NCBI GenBank assembly: GCA_012797915.1
Contig: JAAZOE010000296.1
Span: 1 to 18,377 of the forward strand
Length of the DNA stretch: 18,377 bases
Direction: 5' to 3'
From: Candidatus Zixiibacteriota bacterium
GTDB lineage: Bacteria > Zixibacteria > MSB-5A5 > GN15 > JAAZOE01
Shown: one piece after another, positions 1-5,780 of the stretch
Layout: every line of letters begins with the position of its first letter
Numbering within the stretch: the first letter of the stretch is position 1
Translations under genes and position numbers: made by a program
The notes under the pieces: generated by a model
What the model saw: the letters and a program-made list of their open reading frames with translations, nothing else
Told to the model about the DNA's origin: nothing
Database searches by the model: none

Positions 1-67
1 CCTTGATAAAGTTGGCCTGCCGGAGGGCCAGGTCGGACCCCCGGGTGCCGATGATGATGCTTTTCAC
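1..67 (-). CDS. hemC: Porphobilinogen deaminase (hydroxymethylbilane synthase), N-terminal fragment
   Basis: This is the first 22 codons of a gene that runs off the left edge. The translation begins with GTG and reads roughly MKSIIIGTRGSDLALRQAN. This is the characteristic N-terminus of porphobilinogen deaminase, with the GTRGSxLAxxQ signature. In this family the enzyme polymerises four porphobilinogen units into hydroxymethylbilane in the cytoplasm. The GTG follows the hemA TAA with no gap. Its ribosome binding site (AAAGGAG) lies inside the last codons of hemA, so the two genes are probably co-transcribed and translationally coupled. The hemA-hemC order is common in bacteria. Only the fragment can be judged; the catalytic region is outside the window. 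Confidence 0.88.
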   Translation of the reverse strand, partial: MKSIIIGTRGSDLALRQANFIK

Positions 68-1369
68 TTAGGCTCCTTTGCGGAGGGCTGTCCAATGATG
101 CTGGTGGACCACGTCGGCCGGCGTTTCCTCCGCCCGGGCATCGTGACCGATTTGCGAAGCGATCCGCTCGGCCATGGCCCGCGCCGGAAGGAAGCTGGAA
201 TAGCTGACCAGTTTGTCCACCCAATAGGTGATGATCGCCCGGTCCTCTGAATTCAAATGCCCCAGACGGGTCTCGAACAGGCGGGCCAGCCCCCTGTCGG
301 CGAAATCCTTCGATTCATCGTACGCCAGGGTGAATACCGGCCGCAACTCCTCTTCGATCTTTCCCTTATGATAGCTGATCACCGCGTCGGCCACGATCTC
401 GCTGGCCTTGTCGACGTCGCGGAACCGTTGCCGGCGATTCTGATCGGCAATCTGCTTCAGGTCGGAAATATTGTATATATCGATGCCGTTTTCAACATCC
501 TTTTGCAGCGAAACATCCCGAGGGATGGCCAAATCGATGAACAGCAGGCGGGGATTTTTCCCGGCCAGTCGACGGCTGGACTCGGCGGTGAATATCGGCT
601 CCGCGCTGGCGGTCGCGCTGGCGATAATCCGCACCACCGGCGGCTCGGCCAAAAACGTCTCCAGCGCCATCGCCTTCCCGCCGAACTGAGACGCCAGCTT
701 CTCCGCCTTCTCAACCGTGCGATTGACAAACAGCAGATCGGTCTCGTGACGGTCGACTAAAAACTTGGCCAGCTTGTTGCTCATCTCCCCCACGCCGACC
801 AGCGCCACCGGAACCGACCCTTCCACCTGAATCACCTCCCCCACCAGCGACGTCACCAGCGATATCATCGACACCGACTTCTTCCCCAGATCGGTGTCGG
901 TGCGAACCTTCTTGGCCACCTTGAAGGCCTGCTGGAAAATGCGGGAAAGCTTATCGCCGGCCAAGCCGTTATCGGAAGCGAAGGCGAATGCCTCTTTCAT
1001 CTGCCCCAGAATCTGGGCCTCGCCGATGACCATCGAATCGAGCGCCGAGGCTACTGTGAAGATATGCCGGACCGCCTCAAGACCGGACCGGGTCGAAAAA
1101 TCGTCAGGCGAAAAAGGGACCTCCCGGTTATCGCGGAAAAAGAAATCCAGGATTCGATTCCGAACATCGGTAATATGAGCGGTATCGGCCGTCGTGAAAA
1201 TGAATTCAACCCGGTTACAGGTGGCCAGATACACCAGCTCCGACAGATCAGCGGCGTGTTTGAGGGCGGCAAGCCCCGCAACCCGTTCCTCCGGGGCTAT
1301 TGTCAATTGTTCCAACAGGTTAAGATTCTGCGAGTGAACCGAAACTCCGACAATTCCCAGACTTTCCAT
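68..1369 (-). CDS. hemA: Glutamyl-tRNA reductase
   Basis: This enzyme makes glutamate-1-semialdehyde from glutamyl-tRNA(Glu) with NADPH, the committed step of C5-pathway tetrapyrrole synthesis in the cytoplasm. The 433-aa length is normal for the family. Visible landmarks, in order: an N-terminal catalytic domain with the nucleophile Cys51 in LATCNRVEF; the conserved stretch DSMVIGEAQILGQMKEA around 111-127; an NADPH-binding domain starting VALVGVGEMSNKLA near 188-201 with FVNRT at 214-218; the family motif DLAIPRDV at 279-286; and a helical dimerisation domain from about 310. ATG at 1369 is preceded by AGGA four to five bases upstream. hemC follows directly. A sigma-70-like promoter overlapped by a Pho-box-like repeat lies about 85-120 bp upstream. 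Identification is firm. Confidence 0.97.
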   Translation of the reverse strand: MESLGIVGVSVHSQNLNLLEQLTIAPEERVAGLAALKHAADLSELVYLATCNRVEFIFTTADTAHITDVRNRILDFFFRDNREVPFSPDDFSTRSGLEAVRHIFTVASALDSMVIGEAQILGQMKEAFAFASDNGLAGDKLSRIFQQAFKVAKKVRTDTDLGKKSVSMISLVTSLVGEVIQVEGSVPVALVGVGEMSNKLAKFLVDRHETDLLFVNRTVEKAEKLASQFGGKAMALETFLAEPPVVRIIASATASAEPIFTAESSRRLAGKNPRLLFIDLAIPRDVSLQKDVENGIDIYNISDLKQIADQNRRQRFRDVDKASEIVADAVISYHKGKIEEELRPVFTLAYDESKDFADRGLARLFETRLGHLNSEDRAIITYWVDKLVSYSSFLPARAMAERIASQIGHDARAEETPADVVHQHHWTALRKGA

Positions 1370-1451
1370 GCTTCCTATTCCTGCCTTTTCGCCTGTCTTC
1401 TCGAACCCATGTAACGTTAGTGAACGATCACTGTTCCTATTTTAGCGACAA

Positions 1452-1480
1452 TTTATATCCCATTTTGTGTCGGTTGTCAC
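1452..1480 (-). promoter_or_regulatory. Predicted sigma-70-type promoter of hemA
   Basis: On the minus strand there is GTGACA (1480-1475, 5/6 to TTGACA), a spacer of exactly 17 bp, then TATAAA (1457-1452, 5/6 to TATAAT). It points at hemA, giving a predicted leader of about 75-80 nt. Its -35 box coincides with one arm of the Pho-box-like repeat at 1474-1491. Confidence 0.6.
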
Positions 1481-1491
1481 AAAATTGTCAT
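1474..1491. promoter_or_regulatory. Pho-box-like direct repeat (candidate OmpR/PhoB-family operator)
   Basis: TTGTCACAAAATTGTCAT contains two TTGTCA repeats starting exactly 11 bp apart (1474 and 1485). It matches the enterobacterial Pho-box consensus CTGTCATAWAWCTGTCAY at 15 of 18 positions by my count. It overlaps the predicted -35 of the hemA promoter. The repeats read toward the barrel gene, so the regulated gene is uncertain. The binding protein is not known from this window. Confidence 0.45.
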
Positions 1492-1647
1492 GGAAATCGT
1501 GTTTTTGAAGATTTTCGGGATAAAATCGGCCGGTCAATTCGGTTTTCGAGGGTGACCAGTACCAAGGTGATGGAACATTACCAGGAGCCGACACGTCCGG
1601 ATCGTCCACTCCGATTCCCGTAAGGGACCTCCCCCCGGATATGCCGA

Positions 1648-1677
1648 TTGACTTCGATTTAAAGACTGTGGTATTAT
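1648..1677 (+). promoter_or_regulatory. Predicted sigma-70-type promoter of the barrel gene at 1712
   Basis: TTGACT (1648-1653, 5/6) and TATTAT (1672-1677, 5/6) are separated by 18 bp. The predicted start near 1684 gives a leader of about 28 nt that contains the GGAGG ribosome binding site at 1703-1707. Confidence 0.55.
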
Positions 1678-1711
1678 TTCGGCATCATGTTAACATCTGC
1701 GTGGAGGCATT

Positions 1712-2368
1712 ATGAAAAAACTGGCGTTCATCTTTGGAATGATTCTGCTTTTGTGCGTGACGGCGCATGCGCAAAAACCGATTCCCGGCGTGACCGGCAT
1801 GGGTTTCAAACTCGGCCTGGCCATCACCAGCATCAACACGGACTATAACGAATTGGATGACTTCCTCGATAGCCGGGACGCGTTCATGGGCGGCGCCTAT
1901 CTGACCTATAGCTTCAGCCCGCAGCTGGCCATCCAGCCGGAAATCTACTATGTATCCAAAGGGGCGGCGAAGGACTTCTTCCTCTTCGACGCCCATTGGG
2001 CCATCGATTACCTGGAAGTCCCCGTCCTGCTCAAATTCGATATCATGCCGCAGGGCCCGGCCCATCCGAATCTCTTCGCCGGACCGGCCCTGGGTGTCAT
2101 GTTAAGTTCCGAGATTGCCGCCCTGGATGAATCGATTGATGTCGCCGACGGTATGAAAACCATCGACTACAGTCTCGTCTTCGGCGGCGGCGTGGATTAC
2201 AAGCGCTTCGTGTTCGACATCCGCTACACCCTCGGCCTGGCCAACGTGATCGACGCCGAAAAAGTAAATGACATTACCGGGGCCGAACCCGATGACTATT
2301 TCTATCTCGAGGGAGACCCGTCGGTGAAGAACAACACCATCGCCATCTTGATCGGCGTCAAGTTCTAA
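1712..2368 (+). CDS. Small outer-membrane beta-barrel protein (PF13568-like, PorT-type fold)
   Basis: This 218-aa protein is predicted to be exported and inserted in the outer membrane. A signal peptide covers residues 1-21 (MKKLAFIF..., hydrophobic core, cut at AHA-Q). The mature part shows alternating hydrophobic strands typical of the OMP_b-brl_2 family. These include GFKLGLAIT, a strand with QPEIYYVSKGA, the family-like IDYLEVPVLLKF near 107-118, LFAGPALGVML, and DYSLVFGGGVDYK. It ends in IGVKF with a terminal Phe, the usual BAM recognition feature. The start is supported by GGAGG four bases upstream. Members of this family are abundant in Bacteroidetes and related phyla and mostly lack assigned functions. 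No partner is evident; the next gene downstream is a response regulator 194 bp away. Confidence 0.82.
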   Translation: MKKLAFIFGMILLLCVTAHAQKPIPGVTGMGFKLGLAITSINTDYNELDDFLDSRDAFMGGAYLTYSFSPQLAIQPEIYYVSKGAAKDFFLFDAHWAIDYLEVPVLLKFDIMPQGPAHPNLFAGPALGVMLSSEIAALDESIDVADGMKTIDYSLVFGGGVDYKRFVFDIRYTLGLANVIDAEKVNDITGAEPDDYFYLEGDPSVKNNTIAILIGVKF

Positions 2369-2474
2369 CCCGTTATCCGGTAACCCGCCCCGGCGATCCC
2401 GATGTGGGCCGCAGACCTGCCCACCCCCCGGAGGGTATCCGGTCGAAATCAAGGCCGGCCCGGCGCTCATCCGC

Positions 2475-2507
2475 ATCTACCCAGAATCTACACAAAATCT
2501 ACGTAAA
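2475..2507. promoter_or_regulatory. Three ATCTAC direct repeats with exact 11-bp period (candidate operator)
   Basis: ATCTAC occurs at 2475, 2486 and 2497. The 11-bp unit also keeps A at positions 9 and 11 in all three copies. A period of one helical turn on one DNA face is the arrangement bound by tandem winged-helix response regulators. The array ends 55 bp before the response-regulator start codon, just upstream of a weak TACTAT -10-like hexamer at 2528-2533. Confidence 0.5.
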
Positions 2508-2562
2508 GAAACTACTTATTCGGGCGATACTATGACTGGTGCCGTATTAAGATATCCAGACT

Positions 2563-3411
2563 ATGAAAGAGCACATTCGCCAGAGACTCTTCGAGCAGAT
2601 GGGGTCGTCCATTGCCATGCCCGACCGCCCACGCCCGATTGCCCGAAAACAGGCCCGGCCGGCTCAGGCCACCAGCGCCATCCTGGTCATTGATGACGAA
2701 CCCTCCTGCCTCGAATTCACCACCACCGTCCTGCAAAGCAACGGCTACAATATCCTGGCCGCGCAATCGGTGGCCGAGGGCAAGGCCCTGTTGCAGGCCA
2801 ATCCCGGAGTGACCCTGATCATCACCGACCTGAAAATGCCTCGCGAAGACGGCTTCTCCCTGCTGGCCTACCTCCGCGACACTTTTCGCTTCAGCCATAT
2901 TCCGACCATCGTCCTGACCTGTTGTACCGACCAGAATATCATCTTGCGGGCGATCGGCTTGGGGGCCCGTGAGTATCTTATCAAACCGTTCACTGCCGAT
3001 CTTCTCCTGACCCGCGTCCGACGGCTCTACGACAAGACCAAGGGGAATATCCTGCTGATCACCGACAACGAACAGACCGTCGTCATCCTGAAACGGACGT
3101 TGATCGGCGATGGCTTCCGCGTTTCGGCCGCCTGCGCCGACGCCGAAATCCGGGAACTGCTTACGCGGGAGCCGTTCGATGTCGCCGTCTGCGAGTTGAT
3201 TCTGGAGGACAGAACCGGGCTGGACCTGTTGATCGGCGTCCGGGACGATGGTTACTTCCTGCCGTTCCTGTTTATCGCCGACTCATTGATCAAGCTGTCC
3301 GATGAGGATATCCGGTCGGCCGGCGGGTTCGGATTGGTCAAGAAGCCGTTCAACAACAATGATGTCCTGCGGGCCGTCACCGCCGCCATCACCCGCTCCC
3401 GCCACACCTGA
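2563..3411 (+). CDS. Response regulator with two tandem receiver domains, the second degenerate
   Basis: This 282-aa cytoplasmic signalling protein is built of two REC domains and has no recognisable output domain. REC1 (about 39-155) is canonical: acidic pair D44/D45, phospho-acceptor D89 in ITDLKMP, T119, and K141 in IKPF. REC2 (about 162-276) keeps the fold and K261 (VKKPF). However, it has Glu211 where the acceptor Asp should be, TDN in place of the acidic cluster, and Ala239 at the switch Ser/Thr. It is therefore probably a pseudo-receiver that cannot be phosphorylated. No strong ribosome binding site precedes ATG 2563; Met13 and Met19 are alternative starts. No histidine kinase lies next to it, so it is likely an orphan adaptor. 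REC-REC proteins usually act through protein-protein contacts; its target cannot be inferred here. Confidence 0.88.
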   Translation: MKEHIRQRLFEQMGSSIAMPDRPRPIARKQARPAQATSAILVIDDEPSCLEFTTTVLQSNGYNILAAQSVAEGKALLQANPGVTLIITDLKMPREDGFSLLAYLRDTFRFSHIPTIVLTCCTDQNIILRAIGLGAREYLIKPFTADLLLTRVRRLYDKTKGNILLITDNEQTVVILKRTLIGDGFRVSAACADAEIRELLTREPFDVAVCELILEDRTGLDLLIGVRDDGYFLPFLFIADSLIKLSDEDIRSAGGFGLVKKPFNNNDVLRAVTAAITRSRHT

Positions 3412-3470
3412 TTTTTATGGCCGATTCCGCTACTCGTCAGTCGGGTACCCCACCCGCCACGCCGGGCTGT

Positions 3471-3514
3471 GGGATCCCTTTGATCCCGCCAGGCGCCCCG
3501 CCGCTTGCGGTGGG
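3471..3514. repeat. Pair of hairpins in a convergent intergenic region
   Basis: GGGATC-ccttt-GATCCC at 3471-3487 is followed by CCCGCCGC-TT-GCGGTGGG at 3497-3514 (8 bp with one G-T pair). An alternative fold pairs ATCCCGCC (3483-3490) with GGTGGGAT (3509-3516). There is no T-tract, so these are not classic intrinsic terminators. Confidence 0.5.
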
Positions 3515-3550
3515 ATGAGTCGCTCCCCGGCATCTGATCGACCGCATGCA

Positions 3551-3604
3551 GGGTGTTGGTCGGGTTCCGATCCGCCTGTGGCGGAGAGAAACCCGACATA
3601 ACCC
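3551..3604. repeat. Compound palindromic repeat element
   Basis: Nested arms pair in order: GGGT (3551-3554) with ACCC (3601-3604); GTCGGGTT (3559-3566) with AACCCGAC (3590-3597); TCCGCC (3571-3576) with GGCGGA (3580-3585) around a TGT loop. The nested structure resembles REP/MITE-like intergenic elements of environmental bacteria. Other copies are not visible within this window. Confidence 0.55.
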
Positions 3605-3639
3605 GCATACTAACGCCACGGGGTATGATTTTATGGTAG

Positions 3640-3659
3640 GGGCGTGCGGCTGCACGCCC
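3640..3659. repeat. Perfect 8-bp hairpin GGGCGTGC-GGCT-GCACGCCC
   Basis: This is a perfect inverted repeat with a 4-nt loop, 27 bp beyond the stop of the leftward barrel gene and 229 bp beyond the stop of the rightward regulator gene. It could block read-through from either side, but there is no T-tract. Its form resembles common dispersed intergenic palindromes. Confidence 0.5.
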
Positions 3660-3685
3660 GGCAACTACCTTTCAATTGCACTACA

Positions 3686-4327
3686 TCAGAACCCGAACGC
3701 CGCCCGGACGACAAACCCGATCCCCCCGAAATTCTTCGTCTCATCGTCGTTCACCTTCACCGGGACATACCGATACGACAGCCCCGCCTCGACCCGGTGA
3801 CTGAACGTATACCCCACCATCCCTCCGAACGCGATGCCTCCGGATGAAACTTTGGGCGCTTCCAGGTCCGACGACGCCGAGACCAGACTCAGATCAGCCT
3901 CGACAAACGGGGTCGTCACCTTCGGCATCAGATCATACTTGGCCGTAACCCCCGGCAGAAGAATAATGGTCGCCTCTTTCGAATTCAGGTCCGAGTAGGC
4001 GAAGACGCTTTCGTACTCGATGAACTTGACCAGCGCCCCCACCCGCGGACCGAGATACACCCTCGGAGCGACCTTGGTGACAAACGCCAGATCGATATAG
4101 ACCCAGCCGCCCATGCCGGAGATCTCCCAATCGGGATTGCTTTCCTCGACCGCGTCCTTATAGGCCGAACCGAAAGTGACCCCGACCCCCAGGTCGATAT
4201 AGTTGTTCTTGATCGTCCCGGTTGTGGAGACGGCTTGGTTGCTTGCTTCCTGGGCCGGGGCAATCGACGACAACATCAATATTCCGGCGATGCACAGACA
4301 AACCAGGGTTGTCAGTTTCTTGGCCAT
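3686..4327 (-). CDS. Outer-membrane beta-barrel protein, secreted, unknown function
   Basis: This 213-aa protein has a signal peptide (MAKKLTTLVCLCIAGILMLS, cleavage likely after SSIAPA near residue 25) and a mature region of alternating amphipathic strands. Examples are NYIDLGVGVTFGSAYK, GGWVYIDLAFVTKV, YLGPRVGALVKF, ATIILLPGVTAKYDLMP, VEADLSLVSA, and GGMVGYTFSHRVEAGLSYRYVPVKV. It ends RAAFGF with a C-terminal aromatic residue, as expected for a BAM-inserted barrel of about eight strands. ATG 4327 follows an AAAGGA site about seven bases upstream. It is not clearly similar to the other barrel at 1712 beyond the fold. A strong predicted promoter lies about 310 bp upstream, implying a long leader. 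Function unknown; the OmpW/OmpX-like size class is as far as I can go. Confidence 0.78.
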   Translation of the reverse strand: MAKKLTTLVCLCIAGILMLSSIAPAQEASNQAVSTTGTIKNNYIDLGVGVTFGSAYKDAVEESNPDWEISGMGGWVYIDLAFVTKVAPRVYLGPRVGALVKFIEYESVFAYSDLNSKEATIILLPGVTAKYDLMPKVTTPFVEADLSLVSASSDLEAPKVSSGGIAFGGMVGYTFSHRVEAGLSYRYVPVKVNDDETKNFGGIGFVVRAAFGF

Positions 4328-4884
4328 GTTCTCATCCTTTCCTTACGTGCCGTTTTCCCGCAATGGTGCTCTTCAACGGATAATTGCCTGTTTATCCGAA
4401 TTCGATTGGGGCGTTTGTATGGAATCCTGTCCTAGATGCAAGTTGAAATCCCGATCATCGTCATCGCCCGTCTCACCGCCGTCAGCATGACGCGACCATC
4501 TCAATGTATCCGGGTACACTTTGACTGCCGTCCCTCCCTACAGTGACACTCCCCCGCGGGGGAATTTACACCTATTGCATATCTACAACGACGATTATCG
4601 CCTTCAACCGGCTCTTAGACTCGAATTCCGTCTTAAATACTTACCTATTTTACAATATGGGGAAAAGTTTGTCAAGTCCCCGCTTCCCAATCCTCCATCG
4701 ATACCCCCATAGCGAATTTTAATATGATAGGCGATGGGATTTATCAGGTATTGAGGCAAGGCCATTGAGATTTGCGCTTGACAGTTTATTCGCCGGAGGC
4801 CTCATTACGGTTGCCTCCCCCAGGTATTTGTCTTGGAGATATTTATGCTTTGGCTGGTATCGGGAGATGGAAAGGAGCGAGACA
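4328..4884. other. 557-bp gene-free region with long leader, palindrome and AT-rich tract
   Basis: No convincing full gene is present. The stretch holds a leftward sigma-70-like promoter (4647-4675), a perfect 14-bp palindrome TCCCCCGCGGGGGA (4550-4563), and a 23-codon frame at 4419-4490 beginning MESCPRCKL. A TTGACA at 4778-4783 has only a poor -10 18 bp later. Positions about 4590-4760 look clearly more AT-rich than the surrounding genes. Confidence 0.55.
4647..4675 (-). promoter_or_regulatory. Predicted sigma-70-type promoter for the barrel gene at 4327
   Basis: On the minus strand, TTGACA (4675-4670, 6/6), a 17-bp spacer, and TAAAAT (4652-4647, 5/6) form a near-consensus promoter. Transcription would start near 4640. 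The only gene in that direction starts at 4327, so the transcript would have a leader of roughly 310 nt. Confidence 0.6.
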
Positions 4885-5106
4885 ATGGCGCTGAGACTCT
4901 ATTTGATCGTCTCGGGATTGGCTTTCCTGATGGTCAGTATATTACACTTGTGCAGACTTCTGTTTCAATTGCCGATCACGGTCGGCACTGTGGTGATTCC
5001 CCAGTGGTTGTCCTATTTCGGATTTCCGGCGGCGCTGGGATATGCCCTCTGGGCCGCGTGGCTGTTCTTTTCGAAACCGGGTCATCCAAAACAAGTTGTC
5101 AGTTGA
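4885..5106 (+). CDS. Small two-helix membrane protein, unknown function
   Basis: This 73-aa protein starts MALRLYLIVSGLAFL. Two hydrophobic segments (about residues 3-22 and 39-58) flank a short loop, followed by a basic tail SKPGHPKQVVS. The reading frame is open back to 4765, but I place the start at ATG 4885 because AAGGAG lies 8 bases upstream at 4872-4877; the longer version has no such site. The stop at 5106 is followed after 9 bp by a hairpin and TTTT, a plausible terminator. I do not recognise a named family. It is probably an inner-membrane protein, with no partner gene in the same orientation. Confidence 0.6.
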   Translation: MALRLYLIVSGLAFLMVSILHLCRLLFQLPITVGTVVIPQWLSYFGFPAALGYALWAAWLFFSKPGHPKQVVS

Positions 5107-5115
5107 AATTGAGCC

Positions 5116-5150
5116 GTAGGTCAGGTGCCCTGTGCACCTGACTACTTTTC
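5116..5150 (+). terminator. Hairpin with short T-run after the small membrane protein gene
   Basis: GTAGGTCAGGTGC (5116-5128) pairs with GCACCTGACTAC (5134-5145) with one bulged G and a 5-nt loop, followed by TTTTCTG. The position just past the stop at 5106 fits an intrinsic terminator. The long near-perfect stem also resembles a dispersed palindromic repeat, and it may serve as both. Confidence 0.55.
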
Positions 5151-5174
5151 TGTTCCCCCAATCCATACCCCGCC

Positions 5175-5275
5175 GGGTGGCCCACGTTTTCGTACGTGGG
5201 GAAATGGATGCCAATACCATTCATGTCAAACTGATCACAGTTCCGTTATCCCAGGTCTAAAGACTTGGGCCACCC
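5175..5275. repeat. Composite palindromic element with 10-bp terminal inverted repeats
   Basis: Perfect terminal arms GGGTGGCCCA (5175-5184) and TGGGCCACCC (5266-5275) enclose two further hairpins: CCCACGT-n6-ACGTGGG (5181-5200) and CCCAGGTCT-AA-AGACTTGGG (5250-5269, one G-T pair). It is 101 bp long with no coding capacity. The architecture is MITE/REP-like, and it fills the gap between two convergent small genes. Confidence 0.65.
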
Positions 5276-5278
5276 AGC

Positions 5279-5689
5279 CTAAGGCCGTCGCCCACCCGCG
5301 ATTCGCATATAGAGATGTTGAATTTCGTTAGCCAGAATTTTCTTACCCTTGAATGGGCCGGGCGGCCATATGTCATACCTCAGTTTCACAATCGATTCTT
5401 GTACTGCTTGTTGAAAATTGCCCCTCCGAGGGTCGACCATAATCGACACGGCCTTTTCCATTGACACCGCGACATCCTTGCTGGAATATAGCCACAGTAG
5501 AGCCAGAGCCGTATTGAATTCCTTATCATCTGCATTCCCTTGCAGGTTATAGGCTGCACTGATAATAGGCGGCAATATCTCTTTATACGCTTTCAATTTG
5601 TTCTCACGAAAGAACTTCAGTGTCCCCAAATAATAGCCTATTAACGCGGTCGCAAATGCGACGAGAATGGTAATGATTATATTGCTCAT
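5279..5689 (-). CDS. Membrane-anchored protein of unknown function (136 aa)
   Basis: I place the start at ATG 5689 (MSNIIITILVAFATALIGYY), preceded by AAGGAA six bases upstream. An in-frame extension to 5812 exists but lacks a ribosome binding site and would overlap the GTPase gene. A single N-terminal transmembrane helix covers about residues 3-22. A mostly helical, presumably cytoplasmic domain follows, beginning FFRENKLKAYKEILPPI, with a Leu/Ala-rich stretch TALALLWLYS, a central MVDPRRGNFQ and a C-terminal LRYDIWPPG. I do not recognise a named domain. The membrane helix followed by a KLKAYKE helical domain is seen in sporadic hypothetical proteins. Its base composition looks more AT-rich than the flanking genes, and it sits next to a repeat element, so recent acquisition is possible. 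Confidence 0.62.
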   Translation of the reverse strand: MSNIIITILVAFATALIGYYLGTLKFFRENKLKAYKEILPPIISAAYNLQGNADDKEFNTALALLWLYSSKDVAVSMEKAVSIMVDPRRGNFQQAVQESIVKLRYDIWPPGPFKGKKILANEIQHLYMRIAGGRRP

Positions 5690-5780
5690 GGTATATTCCT
5701 TCTTAGCAAACTTGGCCTGATGGCCCACTCCGCCCCAAGCGTAGTGGGTTCCCGCTTTCCTCTCTCTTCCTGCAAAAATA

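Larger units (their letters stand above)
1370..1711. other. Gene-free divergent intergenic region between hemA and an outer-membrane barrel gene
   Basis: This 342-bp region lies between hemA (leftward) and a small barrel gene (rightward). It holds the predicted hemA promoter, a Pho-box-like repeat, a short inverted repeat AGTGA-ACGA-TCACT at 1419-1432, and the predicted promoter of the barrel gene. A 67-codon open frame at 1420-1623 has no ribosome binding site or recognisable composition, and I do not treat it as a gene. Confidence 0.6.

Noticed and set aside
1420..1623. 67-codon plus-strand frame upstream of the barrel gene
   Set aside because: It has no ribosome binding site, overlaps the hemA promoter region, and its protein shows no recognisable motif.
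4765..4884. N-terminal extension of the small membrane protein
   Set aside because: It has no ribosome binding site and an unlikely N-terminus; ATG 4885 has AAGGAG at good spacing.
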